Below the pieces are notes generated by a model. It was not told where the DNA came from. It did not search any database and saw nothing but the letters and a program-made list of their open reading frames with translations. From NCBI RefSeq assembly GCF_000473265.1, contig NZ_KI421511.1, positions 6,244,360 to 6,308,359 of the forward strand: a stretch of 64,000 bases of DNA, read 5' to 3'. The stretch is from Amycolatopsis thermoflava N1165. GTDB lineage: Bacteria; Actinomycetota; Actinomycetes; Mycobacteriales; Pseudonocardiaceae. The position numbers were made by a program, and so were the translations under genes. Shown one piece after another: positions 7,507 to 13,923 of the stretch. How positions within the stretch are numbered: the first letter of the stretch is position 1; each line of letters opens with the position of its first letter.

Positions 7507-8190
7507 CCCCCGACGCCACAGTTCGACCTTCGTACGGAGTCGCAGCGCTTCGGCGATCAACTTACTGAGCTGCTTAACAAGACCGTCTGTAACGGCGTCA
7601 AGATGACCTCCGTCATCTCGGACGCGAGGCATCCGCGTGCCGTGGTCGGCTACAAGATCAGCAAGCGGGATCAAGATCTGCGGTGCGGGCTGCCGCTGTC
7701 GTCAAGTGGGAAGCGTCCGAAGTTCTACCTGGGTCTTTCGTTTCGACTCGAACCAGACGACGCTCGCAAGTACATGGCGGTGACCGCGTCGGTCATGCTG
7801 CTGTCACTGGACGAGCAGCTTGAGCAGGTGCTGTTTCACTACGACTACGAGCGCAACAAGATTGATGGCTACCCCGAGGCGCATCTCCAGGTTTGTGCGT
7901 CCTCTGAGGCGTGGGAGCGGGCTGGCACCAGGTTAGACGGACGCAACAGGCTGCTGGAGAGACTGCATCTTCCCGTCGGTCCACGACGCTTCAGGCCCTC
8001 CGTCGAGGACATAATCGAGTTTCTGGTGGCCGAGCAGCTGGTTTCGCCGCGCGATGGCTGGGAGCGCGAGATTGAGACGGGCCGGGAGCGTTTCAGAGTC
8101 AAGCAGCTGCGTGCGGCGATTAGGCGCGACCCCGAGACCGCTCTTGCGTTCATGCGCGAGGAGAAGCTCTTGGAGCACGGCGAGCGTTAG
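7503..8190 (+). pseudogene. Hypothetical cargo protein, frameshifted near its start
   Basis: From ATG 7603 the open frame encodes 195 residues (MTSVISDARHPRAVVGYKIS onward). In the same frame, good coding sequence continues upstream (FDLRTESQRFGDQLTELLNK) but has no start codon before a TGA at 7504. Removing one C from the CCCCC run at 7507-7511 would join it to GTG 7503, overlapping the previous stop. I therefore read it as a coupled gene with a +1 indel at codon 3. The conserved-looking C-terminal half includes ERLHLPVGPRRFRPSVEDII. Function unknown. A shortened protein from 7603 may still be made. Confidence 0.55.
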
Positions 8191-8234
8191 GGGCAGCGCC
8201 GCCGGCCGAAGCGGAGCGGCAGGCCGGACGGTGC

Positions 8235-8254
8235 GCGGCGCGCTTGCGCGCCGC
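8235..8254. terminator. Hairpin between convergent cargo genes
   Basis: GCGGCGCGC TT GCGCGCCGC forms a 9-bp perfect stem between the + strand gene ending at 8190 and the - strand nuclease ending at 8338. No T run. Confidence 0.5.
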
Positions 8255-8337
8255 CTTGATCTCATAGAGCTAAGTTCGGCAATGTCCGAGAGTGCGGGCT
8301 TCGTTCGGATCGCTCCGCGATGTCGCAACATACTGTG

Positions 8338-8865
8338 TCACCCCGCCCCGATGCCGCCGTTGGCGAATGCATCCAGATAGCGATGGCTGATGAGTTTGGT
8401 AACGTCGTCGGTTGTTCTCAAGGCTAACAAATCGTCCTTGGTGACGACTATCAATCTGCAGCCCATCGCGGCAGCAGCGAGAGCTAATGAATGCGCGTAT
8501 GAAGAGTCTCTTGGATCTCCGGTGAGGCCATTCGCTGCAGCGATGACTGCAAGATTGGCTCCTCGGCTTAGGCAGATAAATAGGAAGTATCCTACCGCTT
8601 TGCTGTCAACGGGGTCTTCGTAGTTCTTGCACTCGACAAGAAAGTTGCTGGGGACGCCATTGAAATTGCCACTATGTCCGATAGCTAGATCAACCTGCTC
8701 GCCGCCAAAATAGTTCTTCTTGTTCGAGAGTACAAGGGTTCCCGGAACTGAGGAGAACACGTAGGAAAGCAGTTCTTCATACTTCTTGCCGCGGGCGTCG
8801 GCAGTTGAACTCTTGGCGGCTTCTTCCAAAAGAGCACGCACCTGGCGAGGGTCGAACTGACTCAC
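8338..8865 (-). CDS. Small PD-(D/E)xK nuclease, 175 aa
   Basis: The fold is read from a helix with Glu30 (GKKYEELLSYVFSS), Asp59 in GGEQVDLAIG and Glu78-x-Lys80 in FLVECKNY, the classic PD-(D/E)xK catalytic set of Mrr-like and archaeal-resolvase-like nucleases. The rest (GYFLFICLSRGANLAVIAAA, then CRLIVVTKDDLLAL) fits the second half of that fold. Its ATG overlaps the stop of the upstream gene by 4 bp, so the pair is translationally coupled. Base composition is visibly AT-richer than the chromosome. Likely a DNA-cleaving effector or its partner in a defence module; the target is unknown. Confidence 0.75.
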   Translation of the reverse strand: MSQFDPRQVRALLEEAAKSSTADARGKKYEELLSYVFSSVPGTLVLSNKKNYFGGEQVDLAIGHSGNFNGVPSNFLVECKNYEDPVDSKAVGYFLFICLSRGANLAVIAAANGLTGDPRDSSYAHSLALAAAAMGCRLIVVTKDDLLALRTTDDVTKLISHRYLDAFANGGIGAG

Positions 8866-9719
8866 AAGCGATGCACCGCCTCGTTCCTCGCCCTGATCAA
8901 AGCCCGCTCAAGCGGTTCGCGCTCCAGCTTCGAAAGAAGTTCGTCAAAGCTCATGGTGATTACCATCGGGACAGTGGGTACCGAGACACTCGTGCTTCTT
9001 TCGGTTTGGTCGAATAGTAAGAGGCCTAGGCCGAGGTGTTCGCGCATTACAATGCCTGCGAGCTTGCGGGCTGATTCTCGTAGAATTCGCGGTGAAGAAG
9101 AAGTCTTTACCTCGACGACTAGTGGGCCGAAATTTTGCGTGAGGCGAGGAAGTGCAACCGCAAAATCGAAACCTCGGTCGGTTCGGTCTCTTGGGGCGAC
9201 GATGTCGGCGCCTGCGGAGGTGAATATGCTGTGGACCAAATCCTCGTAACTCTGCCAACGATTTCGACCTTGAGCCCGAACTTCTTCGAGACGCTCGTGG
9301 AAGTTTCGAAGGTCTGTTGATGTTAGTAGCGGCAGTCTTGCAGCCTCTTCGTCTGTGCGAACTCCTTTTCCTATCCGCTGTAAGAAGAGGCTCAAATGAA
9401 ATTTGAGTGCTTCTGCACGAAGCGCAGCAGCCTCCAGTCGCACTACCTGGGTAGACCGGAGAAGAGCGTCGGGCACATCCCGCTCGGTCACTATCAGGAC
9501 CGGGATACCCTGCCCCACTGCTATTCCGGCCTCGACAAGAAGATTCTCGATATCCGGCGTGTCGGCTGCGGGAAGGACAACAACCGCGGCATCCATGTCG
9601 ACAGACTGCTCCGGTAGGTCGCCCCAGTCGCCCGTCGTGTAGTCCGTTTCGAGTTCTGTAAGTACGCTGGTCAAAGTGGTCGTGTCAGTGATGGTTGGTG
9701 CTGCTATGTGGACGCGCAT
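8862..9719 (-). CDS. TIR/deoxyribosyltransferase-like domain fused to Mrr-like nuclease, 285 aa
   Basis: Residues 1-115 read as a small Rossmann-type domain: MRVHIAAPTITD, then DMDAAVVVLPAADTPDIENL, then LVEAGIAVGQGIPVLIVTER. The pattern acid-x-D-A-(hydrophobic) ... (V/L)-E-x-G-x-A-x-G-x-G-x-P is that of nucleoside deoxyribosyltransferase and TIR-like folds, with Glu63 at the catalytic position. Residues 140-285 form a PD-(D/E)xK domain: Glu159 (WQSYEDLVHS), Asp185 (RGFDFAVAL) and Glu203-x-Lys205 (VVEVKTSS). This suggests a nucleotide-sensing or NAD-acting domain controlling a nuclease. Low GC; coupled to the next nuclease gene. A promoter-like AT-rich patch lies just upstream (9720-9789). 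Confidence 0.72.
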   Translation of the reverse strand: MRVHIAAPTITDTTTLTSVLTELETDYTTGDWGDLPEQSVDMDAAVVVLPAADTPDIENLLVEAGIAVGQGIPVLIVTERDVPDALLRSTQVVRLEAAALRAEALKFHLSLFLQRIGKGVRTDEEAARLPLLTSTDLRNFHERLEEVRAQGRNRWQSYEDLVHSIFTSAGADIVAPRDRTDRGFDFAVALPRLTQNFGPLVVEVKTSSSPRILRESARKLAGIVMREHLGLGLLLFDQTERSTSVSVPTVPMVITMSFDELLSKLEREPLERALIRARNEAVHRL

Positions 9720-9789
9720 AGTTTAATTACCATACTTCGGTATATTTAGAAGATCAACACATTTGCCGAACCCGGACTGCGACCTCTTC

Positions 9790-10722
9790 TCAGCTAAAAA
9801 GTCGCGCAACGGGAAAATAGCACTCGCCTGTCTCATTCGCGTGCCGTTTCTTGCGTCGGAGCAGATCATCTAGCCTTACCCGCTGTTCGAGAACCGCCAT
9901 GAGATCCGCCCCGTCCATGGTCATAAACGGTGTACTCCTGCTAAACCTATCCACTACCCCTTGACTGAAACCTGCCATGCTTACGATCAAACCCAACGCA
10001 TTTTTCCCTTTGTCTCGAACCTTCTCTGCGAAATGGTTCGCTTCTCTTATTTCGACCTTATCTTTTGTCCATTTTGCTTCGAGAATGTAATCGTCGGTAT
10101 CGAAGCTAAAGGCACCGTCAATCTGCTCCCATCTAACGACGTAGGATAGGCGAGGCTCTAAGTCGAAGAGAGTGAAAATTTGGTTCAAGAAACCTTCGAA
10201 GTCGCGACCCCGTTCTTGCGGGGTGCTCTGCGTGGTGGCGAGGTGCAAGAACTGCCTCTTCAAGTCGTCAAGGTCGTCGGTGAAGCGACGCTGAAGTTCC
10301 ACCTCCTGGAGGTAGGCCGCCCGTTCGGCTGCCGCCTTTTCCCGTTCAACAATTATCTGTTCGTGGCCTCGAGTCTGCTCCTTCAGATAAGCGACGGCCT
10401 CCCTCGCTCGTTTGAGCAACTTTTCGCTATCCTCATGATGCTCAAGCTCGTGAAAAGATTTCGTGTTTGCAACTTCGAGCATGAGCCGGAGAGTGACAGG
10501 CTGATAGGAGATCTCGTCGCGCATTAAGCGATCTACAATTTCGTCTGACACTTCACGCTTGCTCAGCTGAAAGTTGAGCCCAGTAAGCAATTCGGGACGA
10601 TCCCGAAATGCGGTAGTCAGATACTGTCGGAAGCTTCGCTTATACCAGACGATCAGAGGTAGTGCATCTCGTAGCGCTTGATAGGCTGCCGTTGAAATTC
10701 TCTTCGAACCAGCGCTCGTCAT
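9790..10722 (-). CDS. Helical/coiled-coil PD-(D/E)xK nuclease, 310 aa
   Basis: ATG 10722 is preceded by GAGGAGCT, which fixes the start (the frame is open further). Residues 1-95 are a helical domain; residues about 100-160 are rich in Glu/Lys/Arg and likely form a coiled coil. The C-terminal nuclease shows Glu176 (RGRDFEGFLNQIF), Asp202 (EQIDGAFSF) and Glu215-x-Lys217 (YILEAKWTKD), followed by the usual KNALGLIVSMAGFS strand. It lies 70 bp upstream of the TIR-like/nuclease pair on the same strand and probably belongs to the same module. Candidate anti-phage effector; no methylase is present, so it is not a classical restriction-modification system. Confidence 0.72.
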   Translation of the reverse strand: MTSAGSKRISTAAYQALRDALPLIVWYKRSFRQYLTTAFRDRPELLTGLNFQLSKREVSDEIVDRLMRDEISYQPVTLRLMLEVANTKSFHELEHHEDSEKLLKRAREAVAYLKEQTRGHEQIIVEREKAAAERAAYLQEVELQRRFTDDLDDLKRQFLHLATTQSTPQERGRDFEGFLNQIFTLFDLEPRLSYVVRWEQIDGAFSFDTDDYILEAKWTKDKVEIREANHFAEKVRDKGKNALGLIVSMAGFSQGVVDRFSRSTPFMTMDGADLMAVLEQRVRLDDLLRRKKRHANETGECYFPVARLFS

Positions 10723-10820
10723 AGCTCCTCGTTTCCGTGCAGCTGCAACCGTCCTCATTTTGGACGATGTTCAGTTGAAGCGACGACGCTGTTACGGACT
10801 GGGACCAAGCTGTTACCGAC

Positions 10821-11657
10821 TCACTCTTGTTGCAGCAGCGGCTTCGTTGATACTTCGAGCTTACGAGCCAGCGCGGCGACGGCGAGAGCTTTGTCGTCGT
10901 GGAGCTTCGCGCGCGGAAGTTGGCATGCTCGTGAGTCGTCTTCAGCTTCCCAGTGTTGGCACGTTCGGAGTAGGCCAGCCAGCTGATTGGGTCTGGCCTG
11001 AACATAGTCTGACCAAGCGGTGAGGCCGAGGTGCGCCATCGTGTTGAACGCGCCATCGCTCGCGAGAACTGCCCAGCTTGTGCGTTCGGCTGGGAGCCTG
11101 GCCAATATTGCGTACAAGGCTGCGGTTGGGTTGGCTTCGGCGATCCAGTATCCGCCTGTCTGGTTGCGAAACTGGGCCTGCTGGGTCTGTAGCGCGCGAA
11201 GCAGAGCTTTATGTTCGTCGTCGAAGCCGTGGCCGGCGGCGAGGCGTTCGCGGTATTTGCGACGGGGTTCGAGGTCCAGGCGGTCGATTCGGTCGTCCGT
11301 GAGGATCTCGCCGCCCGGGAGGATGACGGTGTTGTCGCCGAGGAGGAGCAGGTCAAGGTGCTCGTCGCGTTCGCGGGCGATCGTGACCGTGCTCGATGGC
11401 GACTCCCCTGCTCGAAGGTCGTAGTGAGCCGCGGTGGCTTTGATGCCTTCGGCCAGGATCTCTTGCAGGTCGGCGGCCGGATCAGCCGTGAGGGCGTCGG
11501 CGAGGAAGCGGCCGAGGTAGTCGGCGTAGGCGGATGCTGGGACGGGTACCGGGACGAAGGCGGATGCGCCGTCGAGGAGGATGACCGCGTGCGGGGTCAC
11601 GAAGATCTTGTCGGCGCTCTCCTCCATCGGCGGGAGCTGCGCGGTTGTGACTCGCAT
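10821..11657 (-). CDS. PP2C-family protein phosphatase-like protein, 278 aa
   Basis: The metal-binding motifs of PPM/PP2C phosphatases are recognisable: VILLDGASAF (motif DG), SSTVTIARERD, LLLLGDNTVIL (GD), WAVLASDGAF (SDG) and KLHDDKALAV (DD). It would dephosphorylate Ser/Thr proteins in the cytosol. The chosen ATG at 11657 lies 4 nt after the corrected stop of the upstream HTH gene, so the two are coupled. Pairs of this kind are seen in actinobacterial conjugative elements. Partner kinase and substrate are not in the window. Confidence 0.7.
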   Translation of the reverse strand: MRVTTAQLPPMEESADKIFVTPHAVILLDGASAFVPVPVPASAYADYLGRFLADALTADPAADLQEILAEGIKATAAHYDLRAGESPSSTVTIARERDEHLDLLLLGDNTVILPGGEILTDDRIDRLDLEPRRKYRERLAAGHGFDDEHKALLRALQTQQAQFRNQTGGYWIAEANPTAALYAILARLPAERTSWAVLASDGAFNTMAHLGLTAWSDYVQARPNQLAGLLRTCQHWEAEDDSRACQLPRAKLHDDKALAVAALARKLEVSTKPLLQQE

Positions 11658-11661
11658 GTAT

Positions 11662-12487
11662 TCACCAAACGTAGGGGCCTGCGGCAAGTTCGCTGTCGGT
11701 GATGGTCAGTCCGTCGTAGGTCGCTCGCACGACCAGCGACATCGGCTGCTGTCCGACCTGCCGGAACACGTCGGCGAGATGCGCTCGGAGGTAGTGCGTC
11801 GCGCCGACGTGATCCGATGCCATGGATACCCGCGATGTGGATGATCACACGGTTGTCGATCATGTGCCGGGCCACATACGCCACGTCGGCCGACTGGGGC
11901 GTGGGCTCGTCGGACGGCGAACCGATCCGCGTGCCGTCCTCGCGCTGCTCGATCCACCACCGGCCGCCGTCCTCGACCATGGCCAAGGCGGGATCACGGG
12001 ACAGCAGATCAGCGCCGATGGGAGCGGACTTCGGACCGCAGACAACGATCGTGTCTCCGGCCGGCGGCTCGGTCCGATCCGGCTCGATCTGGTAGCGGGA
12101 GGTGGCGAGCGAGAGCGCGGTCAACAGCGCTTCGAGCTGGTTGGCGGTCTCGGCGTCCTCGGCCGCGATCAGCGGGCGCTCACGGTCCGTCGTCTGGTAC
12201 CGGTACGGCACGCCGATGCTCACCGGGCCGACTCCGAAGAACGCTCGCTCGGCGGCGGGTGCGGTGCTGCGGATTTGCGTGATCCGGCCCTTCGTGATGC
12301 CAAGCGCTCCGGCGATCTCGGTGTAGCTCATGCCCAGCTCACGGTGCGCTTCCTCGATCGCGGCCTTCCGGAGCCGCGCCAGCTCGGTCGCTCGCTGCTG
12401 GTAGGTCGTGAGCAGCTCGGTTGCGCGCTTGCCCCGCCGGATCGGGTCGGGGTCGCGCCGGACGCTGTCGAAGTCCTCGGTGCTCAC
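11662..12487 (-). pseudogene. HTH regulatory protein with a frameshift near codon 217
   Basis: From GTG 12487 the protein begins MSTEDFDSVRRDPDPIRRGK. It has a sigma-70-region-4-like HTH (LGMSYTEIAGALGITKGRIT) and then a sensor-like region (TIVVCGPKSAPIGADLLSRD, GGRWWIEQREDGTRIGSP). After RVIIHIAG the frame degenerates into Arg-rich text. The neighbouring frame continues sensibly as ASDHVGATHYLRAHLADVF and ends GPYVW at 11662, four bases before the phosphatase start. One extra base near 11840-11850 (a GGG run) explains this. Likely a DNA-binding regulator with a ligand- or nucleotide-binding domain; now broken, or a sequencing error. Confidence 0.6.
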
Positions 12488-12496
12488 AAGGTCGGA

Positions 12497-12600
12497 GTTT
12501 AGACCCCCTTGACGCTTCCCGTCAGGGGCCGGTACATTGCTGTTTAGACCCCCTAGACACGCCAGGGTGCACTATGGAGCGGGTGTTTAGGGGCCTAAAC
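12497..12600 (+). promoter_or_regulatory. AICE control region: promoter with repeated GTTTAG boxes
   Basis: GTTTAGACCCCCT occurs exactly at 12497-12509 and 12542-12554. A palindromic relative, GTTTAGG-GGCCTAAAC, lies at 12585-12600. TTGACG (12509-12514) and TACATT (12533-12538) with 18-bp spacing form a good promoter for pra. The boxes overlap and flank it, as expected for operators of the element's GntR repressor. It lies between the divergent HTH gene and pra. Confidence 0.65.
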
Positions 12601-12636
12601 CGGCCGAGAGGGCCACGACACGAGGAGTTCGAAGAG

Positions 12637-13092
12637 ATGGCGATCAGCAGGGGGCACCGGTTCCCGGTCGAGTTCGATGAGGCGTTTCCGCAGGGTCTGG
12701 TGATGGTGGGTGAGGTGTCGCCGGACAACGAGTACCAGTCGCGGGAGGATCGGGCGGCGGGTCGTCCGGCTCGGCAGCGGGTGGACGAGATCACGGGTAA
12801 GCGGCAGTGGAAGGTCACGGTGACCGACCCGTCGGAGCCGAATGCGAAGCGGGCTTCGTTCGAGGTGACGTTGCTGGCCGATGTGCAGCCGGTTCCGACC
12901 ACGGGTGAGGTGCTGCCGGGGATGCGCCCGGTCGAGTTGGAGGGGTTGACCGCGGAGCCGCGTGTGGCTGGAAACGGTGAGTTCAAGTACCAGTCGTACG
13001 TGTTCCGGGCGTCCGGTTTCAAGGCGGTCAACGCGGGTGGCGGCCGGGGCAAGTCGCAGGGCGGGCCGGCTGAGTCGGCCAAGGCCGCGTGA
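12637..13092 (+). CDS. pra: Pra-like replication/integration/excision activator
   Basis: A 151-residue protein starting MAISRGHRFPVEFDEAFPQG. It matches the actinobacterial AICE family annotated as plasmid replication, integration and excision activator (Pra of pSAM2): an N-terminal FPVEFDEAFPQGLVMVGEVS segment, then REDRAAGRPARQRVDEITGK and a beta-rich middle (WKVTVTDPSEPNAKRASFEV). In pSAM2, Pra activates rep, xis and int. GAGGAG precedes the ATG. It is first gene of the core operon and overlaps the GntR gene by 4 bp. Confidence 0.75.
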   Translation: MAISRGHRFPVEFDEAFPQGLVMVGEVSPDNEYQSREDRAAGRPARQRVDEITGKRQWKVTVTDPSEPNAKRASFEVTLLADVQPVPTTGEVLPGMRPVELEGLTAEPRVAGNGEFKYQSYVFRASGFKAVNAGGGRGKSQGGPAESAKAA

Positions 13093-13385
13093 CGGGTGTG
13101 GTCACGATGACCTGCCACGACATCAAGCCGCCCAAGTTTCGGCTGAACGAGCAGCCGGGTCCGCCGGGCTACATGTACGAGAACGTCGCGAACCACGTGG
13201 CGGCGCGGATCGAGGCGGGGGAGCTGCCTCCGCACACGCCGCTGGCGAGCGAGCGGGAGTTCGCCAAGGAGTACGGCGTCTCGCTTGGCACCGCCCGGCA
13301 CGCGATCGAGATCCTGCGCAAGCGCGGCCTGGTGATCACGATCCCGTCCAAGGGCACGTTCGTGACGGACCGGCGGAGTTCCTGA
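13089..13385 (+). CDS. GntR-family regulator of the AICE (KorSA-like)
   Basis: A short 98-residue protein that is almost only a winged helix: YMYENVANHVAARIEAGELP, LASEREFAKEYGVSLGTARH, then EILRKRGLVITIPSKGTFV. It lacks the ligand domain of normal GntR proteins, as do AICE repressors. In pSAM2, KorSA represses pra, keeping the element integrated. GTG 13089 overlaps the pra stop; in-frame starts a few codons later are possible. The GTTTAG boxes at 12497-12600 are its likely operators. Confidence 0.82.
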   Translation: MTGVVTMTCHDIKPPKFRLNEQPGPPGYMYENVANHVAARIEAGELPPHTPLASEREFAKEYGVSLGTARHAIEILRKRGLVITIPSKGTFVTDRRSS

Positions 13386-13466
13386 ACCCGGCACGGGGAC
13401 GAGTGAAGGAGTGTGACCGTCCCGCTCGTCCCCGTGCCATCCCACCCACAACCGCGAGGGGAGGTG

Positions 13467-13613
13467 ATGGTGGTGTCGCCGAGGCTACCGCGCTCCCGAC
13501 GCCGCTGGTTCATCCGGCGTCGGTGCTGGATCTGCGGAGGACGGCAACGAGTGTTGCGAGACAAAGTGCTTGTTTGTAAGGCCTGCCAACGGAAGTCGGC
13601 CGAAGGCCTCTAA
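13467..13613 (+). CDS. Zinc-ribbon microprotein, 48 aa
   Basis: ATG 13467 follows GAGGGGAGGT. The product is very basic (PRLPRSRRRWFIRRR) and carries one CxxC pair in CWICGG and a second in CKAC, enough for a small zinc ribbon. Similar microproteins occur in actinobacterial mobile elements. It probably binds DNA, RNA or a transfer protein; role unknown. Confidence 0.55.
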   Translation: MVVSPRLPRSRRRWFIRRRCWICGGRQRVLRDKVLVCKACQRKSAEGL

Positions 13614-13693
13614 GTCCAGATAGGACGAAAGCTAACGCGCGAAGGGTTCGTGCGGCGATGTCGTGCGCCCTGATTCACGTCCCGAGTTGTTAG

Positions 13694-13737
13694 GCGCAGA
13701 AGCGGTACCTGGCTACCAACCTTTCCCGCTTCTGCGC
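13694..13737. repeat. 12-bp perfect inverted repeat with 20-nt loop
   Basis: GCGCAGAAGCGG at 13694-13705 and CCGCTTCTGCGC at 13726-13737. It sits between two zinc-ribbon microprotein genes and upstream of the transfer gene. Possible terminator/attenuator or cis-acting transfer site. Confidence 0.7.
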
Positions 13738-13761
13738 TGTCCACACCTGACGGAGCAGACG

Positions 13762-13923
13762 TTGAAGACCATAGACAACCGTACACAACCAGCGTCAAGA
13801 GACCGCGTCCCGGCGCGGTGCAGTGCGTGCCGCAGGTTCGCCCGTTTGGCACCGGGGGACACTGAGTGCGCTACGTGCGCCGGGCGGCTGCCCCTGGACA
13901 TTCCGTCTGGGGGTGGCCGCTGA
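13762..13923 (+). CDS. Second zinc-ribbon microprotein, 53 aa
   Basis: TTG 13762 with GGAG seven bases upstream. The reading MKTIDNRTQPASRDRVPARC leads to CSACRR and CATCAG, two CxxC knuckles 16 residues apart. Its TGA overlaps the ATG of the transfer gene (TGATG), which supports it as a real, coupled gene. Function unknown. Confidence 0.5.
   Translation: MKTIDNRTQPASRDRVPARCSACRRFARLAPGDTECATCAGRLPLDIPSGGGR

Noticed and set aside
8338-12487. Classical restriction-modification system
   Set aside because: No DNA methylase, specificity subunit or helicase gene is found beside the nuclease genes.
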